This document shows, in pieces, positions 1 to 11,082 of a stretch of 64,000 nt of DNA. Source of the DNA: Phoronis australis (taxonomy: Eukaryota; Phoronida; Phoronidae). The position numbers were made by a program, and so were the translations under genes. The stretch is from NCBI GenBank assembly GCA_002633005.1, contig NMRA01000160.1, positions 235,708 to 299,707 on the forward strand, read 5' to 3'. Below the pieces are notes generated by a model. The model saw only the letters and a program-made list of their open reading frames with translations, made no database searches and was not told the origin of the DNA. Each line of letters begins with the position of its first letter. Position 1 is the first letter of the stretch.

Positions 1-220
1 CCATAAGGGACCAAATCTATTTTGATGGACCAACATAAAAGCCAAAAATTGAAATTTTCCTATTCTCAAGGCTGCTTACATCACTACAAAAGTTAACAAT
101 GTTCACTGAATGTTTACTGTACCTAACAGTAGTAAACATCACAGGAACTGGCAAGATAATGCTTGATGGAAGCACATTATTGTGGATAGGTAAGCCTAGA
201 ATGTGAAAAGCACTGTCATT

Positions 221-436
221 TATTGGGGGAGCTATAGGGGTTAGCTAGACTGACCAACATGTAGGATGGACATATATTGGGGGAGCTATAGGGGTTAGCT
301 AGACTGACCAACATGTAGGATGGACATATATTGGGGGAGCTATAGGGGTCAGCTAGACCGACCAACATGTAGGATGGACACATATTGGGGGAGCTATAGG
401 GGTCAGCTAGACCGACCAACAACTAGGATGGAGTAA
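221..436. repeat. 54-bp tandem repeat, four copies
   Basis: Four consecutive near-identical units begin at 221, 275, 329 and 383, each starting TATTGGGGGAGCTATAGGGG. The last two units share substitutions (GGTCAGCTAGACCGACC in place of GGTTAGCTAGACTGACC), so the array grew by more than one duplication. The period is a multiple of three, so one minus-strand frame stays open through the whole array. That open frame is a by-product and is not called a gene. Confidence 0.95.
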
Positions 437-475
437 AGTAAGAGACTGAAGAACTATTGGGATATAATCTGCTAT

Positions 476-696
476 GGTAAAATCTCAAAATTTCTCACAA
501 TTTCCTTTTTTGCCAAAAATGATTTTCCTAGATCTTCTAACACTGCTGCAAATGCACGCAATTTTTCAACACAATGTCTTTTGGTAGGTACAGCACAGAA
601 CTCAAACATGGAAATGTAATCTGGCAAAACATATCTGCAAAAAGAAAAATGGAAAACAAAATTTCACCTGTCTATCATACTGTGTCAAAAATTGGC
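476..696 (+). mobile_element. Family A TIR element (MITE-like), copy 1
   Basis: It starts with GGTAAAATCTC and ends near TGTCAAAAATTGG. The shared core reads CTTCTAACACTGCTGCAAATGCACGC in diverged form, followed by an AAAATTTCACCTGTCTATCATACTGTG block. It has the same order and orientation as eight other copies in the first 23.2 kb. It is non-coding and about 220 bp long. Confidence 0.75.
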
Positions 697-1049
697 GCTG
701 TTAAACAGCAAATTCAGGAAGGCCATGAATCCAACTAAGCAAATAGAGATGTGACCCATTACAAGATACAAATACACATTGTTCTGAAAACCTACAAGAA
801 CAAGACCAGGAGACACACTTGTGTAAACAACCATTCCTATATTACTGTGTTGTGATAAGGCAGCCAGATGATAAACAGGGGTTCTCTGCAACAGACAGAT
901 TGGATATGTTTAGCAACTGTTAAAAAGTCAAGGTTACTGCAACACACAACAGAATCGTGTAGTATTTCATACTCTGTCCTCAATTTATTCAATTCGTTAA
1001 TGACATCAAAATGAGATGCATATTCATTCTCACAAAATACGAAACTCAA

Positions 1050-2260
1050 ACAGAAGTTTCAAGCAGTAGTCGGAATGCTAAATCAATAACGGCGTAACAC
1101 TAAGAATATTAAGCGTGCTTCGGCACTAATACAACGAATCAAATAAAAAACCCTTTCTACTAAAAATCATAAAATTACCGGAATTCTTGGCGAGTTATTT
1201 TTCATTGTTAACTACCTTACAATAACACGATAGTTTAGCATTGTTCAGAACTGAACAAATTTTTGGACATTCTAAGTGCAGTTTTCAACCTTTAAGATAC
1301 AATCTCACTTCATCTGATCCAGATTAATCACTTAATCAACAAATACCATGGCATGCACAAAACTAAATTCTGGGCAGCTAACAAGACGATTACTGTACAA
1401 GCATACTACAAGTGATAAACAACTAAACAGAGCTAGCCTTCAATTCAGTAACTGCTGATGAATAAGCAGTTAATGTTCCTTTTGTCACAAGAAAATATAC
1501 CATAAAGAAATCTTTAACAGGCATTGCCGGTTATTTCCAATATTTTGACTGATGTAACTGACAAGTATATGACAAACAGTAATTTGAAACAAAAAAGCAG
1601 TGATAATTACACAATTGTCGATAAATAATGACTGATTGGTCGAGCACCATTCAATCATTGCTCTGCCAGAGTAAGGTGTTGCTGTAGGGATGTTGTGGGC
1701 ACAAATGGTAAACGCAAGTTATCAACAGGAAACAAAAAACCACAACAAGGTGGTGTTAGTGTACAACCAACAATAAAAAAATGGCTTTTACAGTCTACTA
1801 GACAAGTGTGAGTAAAAACTATTTTTGGATCAAAATTTATGAAGTGGGTTAAATAAACAATCAATTTGAAAAGAAGACTGGGCCAGTTCTGGTCTAACTA
1901 CTTACGTAATGTTTGTTCAAGTTTGGAATAAAAAATCAGCTAAGTTTACTGCCTTTAACATGAATGCGCATTTTCTTGCTCAATGCGATAAGAGTGATAA
2001 AAAATACATTTTTTTACAAATTGTGAATCTAGAAATTCAAGGACAGATGAGCTCCTACACTGACTCCTTTGTGACGGACAAAAAACAGATTCGCTTGTAG
2101 GCTAGCTCTACATGAACACCATATTATGTGCGTCAACAAATGGATAAAAATATGATTGCCACCATCACTGCTAATTCTTCGGAGAAGTGTATTTTAGCTT
2201 GTCAAACTTCTCAAAAAAGGAAAGATTAAGGATTTGTGTCCGTTATGAGCCAAGTTCATT
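1050..2260. other. Stretch without recognisable features
   Basis: This is AT-rich single-copy-looking DNA. The short open frames here have no motif, splice context or codon pattern that I can defend. Confidence 0.6.
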
Positions 2261-2263
2261 CTA

Positions 2264-2462
2264 CCGTAATCGTTCGGGTTAACGCCCATGCTCAGTTAAC
2301 CGCCCACCCCCTATTTTAGGTGAATTTCGATTTAACCGCTCACTGCTCGGTTAACCGCCCCCCTGCTATTTTTGAAGATTTCCAATTAACCGCCCACTGC
2401 TCGGTTAACCGCCCATCCCCTACTTTTGCCGATTGGTGATTACCGCCCTGTGCTAATAGGAA
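2264..2462 (-). repeat. CGGTTAAC-rich minisatellite, cluster 1
   Basis: After the lead-in TACCGTAATCGTTCGGGTTA come about three imperfect units of roughly 55-60 bp. Each carries GGTTAACCGCCC together with a C-rich tract. The same lead-in and the complementary units recur at 6572-6756, and a decayed relative lies near 23,886. The GTTAAC cores are palindromic. Confidence 0.8.
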
Positions 2463-2650
2463 ACGCGAATCCCCGACCTTTTAGATTAAGATCGATGATA
2501 ACATTGAGTGCAACGACGGCCTCAGAGACCGCGGTTTAGCAATGTGAATTATGATACCAGTAACAAATTATTGTAACGGGTCATCGATTAACTTCAAAAT
2601 GTAATACTTGAACACTTTGTCACTTTCTTTTCTTCTCATGTTCGCAAACT

Positions 2651-2651
2651 N
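2651..2651. other. Single ambiguous base
   Basis: An N in otherwise called sequence. It marks an unresolved base or contig join. Confidence 0.95.
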
Positions 2652-3670
2652 TTGGTAATTATAATATGATCACTATGAACAACAGAAAGACACAAATAGC
2701 ATTTCACAACTGAAGTAATCTGTTAATTTTAACATGCATTCATAAACTAGAAATATTTACATAGTTAATTTGAACATTTTCAATGTTTTTAATTATGATT
2801 TGAAACATTGTGTTTTCCACAGGTCCACGTTTTCAGCAGTTTGACAATTACTATGATTTAATAAATTTTTCAAAAAAAATGCTGAATTTTACATATGCAA
2901 TTGCAAACCTGACCAGCGACTGGACTAGTTTCATAAAAACATTCTTGTTCTTAACAAAAACCAGCAAATTGCAAATGAGCATTTTTATCAAGTCAACACA
3001 AAAAACATCAACAGAACAGCCTATAATTATATTAAATCAACCCAGTCAATAGGACCGCGTCATCAAAGTAACCCATTTTTCAGCCACAGGAGGCTCTTTG
3101 CAGATAGGGCAGCCGTCTGTGAGTGTTTTCTTTTGTTTAACTAGTTAAGTAAGAACAAGCGCAGAACACTGGGAATTCCGTGACCTAAGCTCCATAAGCC
3201 AACAAAAAACTAAAAAAAGAGTGAAAAAAACGGGAAAACGTCAAACGTGTATCATACTGTGCAGACTTGGCTGGTGTTGCGGTAATTCATTGCTTATTTC
3301 TTACAAAAATAATAACCTAGAATACTGTCATTTTCAAATGTTGATTTCTTTGATGCATCATTAGAAACTTTTGTGCAAATATTATTATCTTTTCCAAATG
3401 CTGTTCCATGGCATCTGCACATTACAAAATAAGCCAACAACTGACGGAACTTCTACTATTTTTGTTGAGATATCGGACAAATAAAATGTCACTTGACCTC
3501 CATATTGCCTGTTGGCATTGGTGAGGAATAACAGCAGCCCAGGGAACACAGACAAAGAGCTGCTTATTCTCAATCATTACTGAGCATAACAATATTGAAC
3601 AAACTGAACCAGGGTGAAAGGTGTTAATCACAGGTGTGTACAAGGCACGATCAGATTGATAAGCGATATC

Positions 3671-3892
3671 GTAAAATCTCATTAACTAAGGACAAAAAAA
3701 ATCATTGCCAATTTGTTCTATCGAAAGCTTCTAACCTTGTTGCAAGTGGTCAAAACTTGACAAAACACTGTGTTATCGTAGCCGTGGTATAGGATATAAA
3801 ATTCAAAAAGAATTTAAGTGGTGCAACTCATCTATGAGGAAATAAAATTTCACTTGACCAGCAGATGGTGTCCAAAATTGAGTAAGTTTTAC
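3671..3892 (+). mobile_element. Family A TIR element, copy 2
   Basis: The left end GTAAAATCTCATTAACTAAG and the right end GTCCAAAATTGAGTAAGTTT are inverted relatives of each other. The interior carries the shared AGCTTCTAAC...GTTG block and the AAATAAAATTTCACTTG block. Confidence 0.8.
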
Positions 3893-4440
3893 GGTGATTC
3901 TCAGTTCACTTCTGTTAGTGCGTTCCTTGTCAGCTCCAGCAGAAGCCAGAGGTGAAAGCCTCAACAGCTTCACAGATGAAAAGGTACAAATTTCATGGCA
4001 ATACAGAACAATACAGAACCCACCATGCAGAACAAATTTCAGGAATAATGCAACAGCATTACATCTAGCATTATTCAAATCTAATCACCTGGGTCACAGT
4101 TTCATAGCGCTCAAGCGTTCATCCAGTATAAAAACAAGTTCTGAAAGGTTCAGCCAAGGCCACCATTCTTTTTAGTTTGGCCTGTAAACAGCATTCTCCA
4201 CTTGGGCACCATTGGGTGTCAATTAAGAATGCTTTGGATATAAATAGCCATCCTTGGGACTCAGATCCCAATAACACATGGAGCTATTCCTTCAGGTGGC
4301 TGCAATGATGTTTTTACGTAAACAATAGCATTTGAAGGGAGGAAAAACAAGGCGGAATACGATAGTTGGATGCCAGGGGGCATACTGACTTTGATATTCA
4401 CAAGCGCTGGAAATGATCGTGTGAACAAAAACTCCCAACC

Positions 4441-4479
4441 CACACACGCACGCACACGCACATGCACAAACACACACAT
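4441..4479. repeat. CA/CG-rich microsatellite
   Basis: A run of alternating CACACACGCACGCACACGCA type repeats. The open frames across it are repeat artefacts. Confidence 0.9.
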
Positions 4480-4500
4480 CTGTTACACGGGTCCATGAGT

Positions 4501-4835
4501 GGAAAATCTCACCAATTAATCACTGCTACTCTTTTCTCATTTTTCAAGGGCTTCTAACCATGTTGTGAATGCCCATAACGTTTTCAAAATATAGTCTGGC
4601 AGTAGCTGAGGTACACAACTTGAAGAAGGGAAAGCACTACATTTGGTGCTGTGTATCTTTCATGGAAAACCAAGGAAATAAAATTTCTTCAGTTTCATAG
4701 GTAAAGCAAATAACAATTAGCAGAGGAAAATTCATCTTTTCCATCCCACATTTTGGATGCAGACCATGCATTTCCCAGTGCCAAATAAAATTTTTATTGT
4801 TCACCACATTGTGTCTCCAATTGGTGAGAGTTACC
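4501..4835 (+). mobile_element. Family A TIR element, copy 3 (with internal insertion)
   Basis: The left end reads AAAATCTCACCAATTAAT. The core TTTTCAAGGGCTTCTAACCA is close to the family consensus. The right end GTCTCCAATTGGTGAGAGTT appears about 100 bp later than in other copies, so extra sequence sits between the AAATAAAATTTC block and the right terminus. Confidence 0.75.
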
Positions 4836-5953
4836 GAATGTGTTTCTACTGTTGGAGACCAGAAAAAGATCTGTCAACAGCAGACAAGCACAGCGTGTCT
4901 TAGATTGAAATTAGAAACAAATCGACTTCGTTCCACAACGTCACCCCAAAAATCAATGCAGTATAGATTTTGCCTTTGTGATGTGATCTGTGAAATGCAA
5001 TAAAAACACGCGACAACATTGACAACAAAAAGGAGGGTATCTAATGACATCATCAGCGGTATCGTCAAGTGTGCTGGTACGTTGTTTGCGACTGTTTTGC
5101 CGAGTGTTTTCGAGCCATAAGAATTGTTTACCACAGTTGTTCATGAAATACAAGATGACTTTAGGTACAAGCAGTCAAGACAAGGTGACGGTCTAAGATT
5201 AACATGCTCTGTTCAGTCAACAATTTTAGAATTAAATTTGAAGACTGAAACAGATTCAAACAAATACTACACGATCAATATCCGACCAATATCCCTTGTG
5301 TAACAAACATGCATTGAAAGACGATATAAAATAGTGGCGGGTGAATAATCAAATAAAATAGAAAATATTGATGTGATAAGACGCCTAATTTTGCAAAAAC
5401 AAAATTAATCAAATGCATATAAAGTTTCAGGGAAATGCAAGAAAATAACCCAAGACTATTTCGGTATAATGCGTTTCCCAACAAATTACTTGAGTAAGTT
5501 AATAAACTCAAGTAATGAAAGCGATTTCGTGCATAATATGACAGTTACCGCACATGTTCCCATGTCAATACACAAAATAGTTTTTCCAAAAAAATCTTCA
5601 CCTGAGTGTTTTGCATACAGGTGGATACTTCACTAAGAACCACATGCGACCATATCCATTGCCTTAAAATGGAGTTTTTTTATCAAACCTTTGTACTTTT
5701 AAAAACGGTTAATGTTAATTTGAATGCATGTTGACATCTACCATTTTGTAAAGAACAACTCAACCTTTACTACTCTGCTATTTCAAAAAGTCGCTCATTG
5801 ATTTTTGCCGAAGTTTTTCAAACATAGATAGGCAAATAATGATAAACTTTATTTAAAGAGGATAAAAATACAATAAATGTAAAACATGCTTTAGCCAAAG
5901 GCTAATATCCAGCATGGTCCTGGTTGCTGATAAAAATGCAAACTCCCAAGCAT

Positions 5954-6000
5954 GCACACACGCACACGCACACGCACACGCACACGCACACACACACACA
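5954..6000. repeat. (CACACG)n / (CA)n microsatellite
   Basis: An almost pure CACACG hexamer array that grades into CA dinucleotides. Confidence 0.95.
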
Positions 6001-6305
6001 AACAAACAGACCTAACTTGAGACGAGAGTATGATAATTCTTCACTTATTCAGCACACAATATGGCCGACACGCGAGATTCTATTTTGTCAAATTTCTCCG
6101 CGAAAATAAAGATTAAAGATAATTTAGTTTTATTACTAACATGGTTCATACTGTGCAGATGTCATAAAATGTTTGGTAAACTATCCATTACTTGTGCGTT
6201 TAGTCAGAATAATTTTCTGAATAAACGCCAATGGACGTTTCATCGGTGGGCTTATCCATGGAAAATCCCAGGAATTAGTAGAACAATACTTTGCAAAAGG
6301 CCACA

Positions 6306-6513
6306 GTAAAAAGTCACCAATTTCGGAAAAAGTTGCCATTTCTTCACTTAATAAGGTCTTCCAACACTGTTGGGTAATTGCACAATTTTAAAAATTTTTA
6401 TCTGATGACAACTACGCTACAGAACTTGGTAAGGCAATAATTTGATGATTCTGACATTTTATGAAAAAATGCAAAAACAAAATTTCACTTGTCTGCCACA
6501 TTGTGAATTTAAA
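6306..6513 (+). mobile_element. Family A TIR element, copy 4
   Basis: The left end GTAAAAAGTCACCAATTTCG, a diverged core (GGTCTTCCAACACTGTTGGG) and the block AAATTTCACTTGTCTGCCAC before the right end are in the same order and orientation as the other copies. Confidence 0.75.
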
Positions 6514-6571
6514 TGTTGATAACATTTTGTTCTGGCCAATCACGTGCGATCACAATGGGCGAAGAGAACCT

Positions 6572-6756
6572 ACCGTAATCGTTCGGGTTAACGCCCTGGG
6601 CGGTTAAATTGGCAAACCCAAAAAATCGGGGGTGGGCGGTTAACCAGACACGGGCGCTTAAAAGTGAAATTTCAAGAAATCTAGGGTGGGCGGTTAACCG
6701 AACATGGGCGCTTATTACGACAGGCAACCGCCCTGGGCGGTTAATCTTACCTCGTG
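6572..6756 (+). repeat. CGGTTAAC-rich minisatellite, cluster 2
   Basis: The lead-in TACCGTAATCGTTCGGGTTA is identical to that of cluster 1. It is followed by units GGGTGGGCGGTTAACC...CATGGGCGCTTA, which are the complement of the cluster 1 units. The same lead-in therefore joins repeat units of opposite orientation. A final GCCCTGGGCGGTTAA closes the block. Confidence 0.8.
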
Positions 6757-6991
6757 ACCTAAGTCCCCACAACACACACGCACTCGGAACGCGTAGCACT
6801 TTTCAAAGACCGTTATCGTCACGTCGCCACATGACGGGGAAAATGTCATAACAACGGATGATCCCAACAAAGGTTCTCTTGCCCTCAGATTAGTTATTCA
6901 CTCTATTAAATTTACAGAATTGCTGAGTAATAGCCCCGTGCCGTCCTGCGGTCTTGTTACTTTGCCCTGCGCAGCGCAGACGACCAGAGAC

Positions 6992-6992
6992 N
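6992..6992. other. Single ambiguous base
   Basis: An N just upstream of a GGGC tandem run. It may reflect difficulty sequencing a GC-rich patch. Confidence 0.95.
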
Positions 6993-7011
6993 GGGACAGA
7001 CAGGCAGGCCA

Positions 7012-7037
7012 GCGGGCGGGCGGGCGGGCGGGCGGGC
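7012..7037. repeat. (GGGC)n tetranucleotide repeat
   Basis: About six GCGG/GGGC tetramers in a row, unusual in this AT-rich background. Confidence 0.95.
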
Positions 7038-7585
7038 AGTCACACTGGGTTCACATGAGTGTCTAAAACGTTAGTCAAAATTGTAGCCAAATTGTAGCAT
7101 TAGTGTTTGAGCCAGACAGATGTGCTGTCCCCGAGAAGGGGGACATTTTGCCAGCAGTTACGATATGTTTCTTTACCATGGGATTCACTTTTAAGCAAAA
7201 ATTGATGCCAGAACACTCACTCTATACTTTTAATTGATAACCGAGACAATGCCTGTGCATATGTGCTCTTTGAATTAAGTTTTGTGGCTACAAAAGTGCT
7301 AGCGAAGACACTGTCAAATTTTAGGTAACTCGAACCACCAGCAAAGCCTTAGCAAGAGACACTAACTTACTGAAAATGCTAGTAAAAATACTAATACTAG
7401 CATTTTAGCCAATTTGTGAATGGGTAGGTCTAGCAGCAGTTGGGCAATTATGGGTTTGTGTGGTATAATCTCATTAATTTAGGGCACAACATGGCCCACA
7501 ATGCATATTAAACCTTCACCTTTCCTCACAAAAACATAAATAGTGCTAGATTAATATTACAACATGTTCAATTCACGCACCAAAA

Positions 7586-8092
7586 GACCCTTTCATACTG
7601 ACTTAACACCAGTCTAAGCGGAGCGTCGACGTAAACTGCGAAGTTAACTGAACCAATCATACCGGCTTCGGTAGTAAACAGACATCGAAGTAAACGGTAG
7701 GTGACGCTGTTGTCATTAAAGTAATCTCAAGATAGAATTGATGCAAATGTACATGCTAAGATTTTTTTAATGTGACAATTTGGGAATACATACATTTGCT
7801 AATTGACATAAAACTTACTTCTAATTTGGTAAGTGATTATTCGAGCAAAATATAAGCAACTATTAGCGATGACACAGCGGTTTAATTGCTGACGATAACA
7901 GTGGCCCCTGGCGATAACTTCGATGGGACTGAAGTTGACCACTCATTCTGTGCCGCAGCATCGAGGTTCCGCTGTTAAATCCACCTATTTACTGCGAAGT
8001 TAACTGGCGCTGCTAACTTCGATCCAGGACTAAAGTTAACCATTCATAAACTCCCCAAAACATCAACGCATTGACGCTAGTATGAAAGGGTC
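7586..8092 (+). mobile_element. Family B TIR element, copy 1 (507 bp)
   Basis: The ends GACCCTTTCATACT and AGTATGAAAGGGTC are exact reverse complements. The interior is rich in GTTAAC and CGACG motifs such as GGAGCGTCGACG, and it shares the block GTGGCCCCTGGCGATAACTT with the other copies. There is no transposase reading frame, so this looks like a non-autonomous DNA element. Confidence 0.88.
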
Positions 8093-8703
8093 CAAGGTTG
8101 CAATGAGACAATACTAATTAAATTGCGGGCACTCATAACAATAGTAGTAAACCTTGAAGAATGAAGAAAAGGCAGTTTTGGCAACTATATTTTGTCCAAA
8201 ATAAGTGATATCTAATTGAAAATTAAACGAGAGTGATCATATCCCACACACTGTACCTTTAGTCAGTAAATTTATTTAAATCCACTGGGAGTTGTATGAC
8301 ATCCCGTGTTTATCCCCAAGACAGGTAGCTTCAGGTTGAGTAATTAATGTTTGCTAGCTGACATTAATTTACAGTCATGGAGTATAAGTTAAAAGGCCAA
8401 CGGCCATCTTACTTCGTTAATAAGAATGATGAAATAATGTTGAGGTTATCTGGTTGACCTTATCGACAAGGCTATTATCTAGCAAAACATCTACGAATGT
8501 ATAAATTTTAACTCTGAAAGTAGAAAACCTGCAAAATTTTGACTTTAAACCAATCTGCCATTAATTGCGTCACGTGACTGTTCAAGCAAAGCGCCAACAT
8601 TTATACCACATAAATGAATTGTTTTTGCAAATTAAAATTCAAGACACAATGCTCTTAACTTGGACAAGCCTCACCGCCTTTCAGAACACCTGTCTTTGTG
8701 CCT

Positions 8704-9121
8704 GGCTGCATGAAACAGTCCCAAATAGGAACTCAAAAAAGTTCTATAAACGATAAATCATTTTTTACTAATCAATTTTCATGTTTTTCTATATTTTTAT
8801 CATTATTGCAAGCCCTACTTTGGCTAATGACATTTTCTAATAATATAACTAAAAACTGACCCCTTAGTTCAATGACAATTAATAGGGACTTAGTCCTTAA
8901 ATAAGGGGGATTACGTGAAACGATCCCAACTTATTTTCAATAATATAGAGAATTCAATGTAGAGTTAGCGCTTCATATGTGTCGAAGTAAAAGAGATTCG
9001 ACTTAGTAACAAAAATAAAACAGTGTACAAGAACGGACATCCAGAGTATTCACAACAAATCCAAAAATACAGCGAAAAGGTAAGGAACATAACGGAGTTC
9101 CTATGTTTCATGCAACCAGCC
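8704..9121. mobile_element. Family C TIR element, copy 1 (418 bp)
   Basis: The left end reads GGCTGCATGAAACAGTCCCA then AATAGGAACTC. The right end is its imperfect inverse, GAGTTCCTATGTTTCATGCA then ACCAGCC. The interior TAGGGACTTAGTCCTTAAAT recurs in copy 2 at 60.2-60.6 kb. No coding capacity is seen. Confidence 0.82.
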
Positions 9122-9765
9122 ATTGTAGCCTGAAACACCCAAACTTAGCCTGGCCTTCATCTTTTACCATTGCATTGGTAACAAATACATAAAACATACA
9201 CACAAGGGTTAACCTTTCCGTGTGCAAAGCAAAACAAATGTATTTCTCATTTCAAATGTCAGGTATTCTATTAGAAAACAAGAAGAATCAGATTCACATT
9301 CCATTGTCGTTTATTTATATTATTTTGACGAGAATTTTGATGGAAGCGATCAAACAAAACGTCATCAACTTTCTCCTTTTGACGTGGACAAGAAGGCGTG
9401 AAGTATGAACAAGGATATTGACAACATATGTACAACTCCTCCCAATTGTAACCAGCGAAAACGTCAACATGGCTACCTGAAACATAGCTAGTTATAACCA
9501 ACAGAAGTAATGAATTGGGTAAACAACTGACATAATTTGAGCAGAAAATTGGGGGTAATACCATAAAATTTCATCAATCTCCTAGTGAAAATTCATTTTT
9601 TCATGTTTTCCATTAAAAATGTAACAAATATTATAAAGAACTTGAAATGAATGTCGCTTTGCCCCTTCATAAAGTGTTCTAAACTGAAAAATTATTACAA
9701 TGTGGTGGCTCATCTGATGTTTCCGAGAAAATGTTAGAACGCGCGAACCTGATAAAATGCATACT

Positions 9766-9991
9766 ATAAAATCTCAGCAATTTTGGACAGACACAATTGT
9801 CAAAATTAACATTTCCATTATTCAAAGACTTTAACATTGCTATGAATGTCAACGGTTTATCAAAACACTATCTGACAGCATAGAACTTACATGATCATAG
9901 CTTTATTTGGAGCTAATTACCTTTTGTGAAACAAAAGAAAAAATGGAATTCAACTTCTCTGCAACGTTATGTCCTATATTGGTAAGAATGT
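9766..9991 (+). mobile_element. Family A TIR element, copy 5
   Basis: The left end ATAAAATCTCAGCAATTTTG and the right end TGTCCTATATTGGTAAGAAT flank the shared core, which includes CTATGAATGTCAACGGTTTA. Confidence 0.8.
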
Positions 9992-10204
9992 ACACAGATG
10001 AACACATCTACATTCCACTTGCTTTAATTCACTAATTATTGTGAAAAATCCCCAGTTTGGGACACCGAAATTAAGTAAGCCAAAATTTCTCAAATTCCAA
10101 AGATTGGGAAAAGAGCAATTTAGGCATTTATCATATTTTCTTGACTTTCCAGGAAGGCTAATGAAAAATAAAAAGGAACTTGCCTAAACACACTCAATAT
10201 ATTG

Positions 10205-10290
10205 TAATGACTCTCCGAGATAAACCTCACTGTGGAATCGAACCTACTATCCCGTGGTCGCAGTCTAGCACCATGCTGGCGCAGCTAAAA
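10205..10290 (-). mobile_element. tRNA-derived SINE head or tRNA pseudogene
   Basis: Read on the minus strand, a perfect Pol III B box, GGTTCGATTCC (10,233-10,243), lies downstream of an A-box-like TAGCTGCGCCAGCATGG. The stretch between them is about the tRNA length. The stem pairings are not convincing for a working tRNA. I infer a SINE head or tRNA pseudogene and see no clear 3' tail. Confidence 0.5.
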
Positions 10291-10562
10291 CCAACTAGAA
10301 AAATGGCTGAGTATTTTAAGTGTATTTAAGCAGACACTGGCCCTGATTTCAGCAAGTGTCTGGCAGACAACAAGCATTGCTGATTTGTACTGGTTACCAT
10401 GGCAACAACAGTGCACAGTCCCTAAATTAGGTAAGAGCACTGTCTATTGAGACAAAAATCAGGCTGATGCTGACCTGTGATATGCAGATACTAGAGGTAA
10501 ACACAATCTACAACAATGAAATCTTTTAGCACGATTTACAGAACTGAAGACAACCTGTTTCA

Positions 10563-11082
10563 GCCCTTTCATAGTACCTGGTAACTTAACTCCGGTATGA
10601 GCGAAGCGTCAACGTAAGTTAACTGATTTGTTCATACCAGCTTCTCAGTAGTTAACGGCATCAAAGTAAACAGTATGTGACGTCATCATCGACGCAATCG
10701 CAAGGTAGCACTGATGCATCTCGTGCCCATTAAGATTTTTTAAACGTGACAAACTGAGAACATTTGTGTGTACTAATTGATATAAAACTTAGTTCTAATT
10801 CGATTGGTGATTATTCGAGCTAATTATAAGCAACTATAAGTGACGACACTGCTTTTTAATTGTTGACCATAGCAGTGGCCCCTGGCGATAACTTCAATGA
10901 GACTGAAGTTGACCATTCATACCGCAGGGAAGTGTCGACGCTCCGCTGTTAAATCCATTTGTTTACTGCGAAGTTTACTGGCGCTGTTACTTCGATCCCG
11001 ACCAAAGTTAACTGTTCAGACTAACCGCAAGTTCTCAACTCGCCAAAACATTGATGCCTCGACGTTAGTGCGAAAGGGGGCC
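10563..11082 (+). mobile_element. Family B TIR element, copy 2 (520 bp)
   Basis: It starts GCCCTTTCATAGTACC and ends GTGCGAAAGGGGGCC, a diverged inverse. The interior matches copy 1, including AGTGGCCCCTGGCGATAACT. The four bases TTCA lie immediately outside both ends and may be the target-site duplication. Confidence 0.82.

Noticed and set aside
6509-6851. Opposed open frames of 80-96 codons
   Set aside because: They lie in the CGGTTAAC minisatellite; repeat periodicity creates the frames.
9271-9480. Minus-strand frame with NKRQWNVN resembling NKRQWTFH at 6,225
   Set aside because: The shared KRQW word is short, the two lie on opposite strands and nothing else aligns; treated as coincidence.
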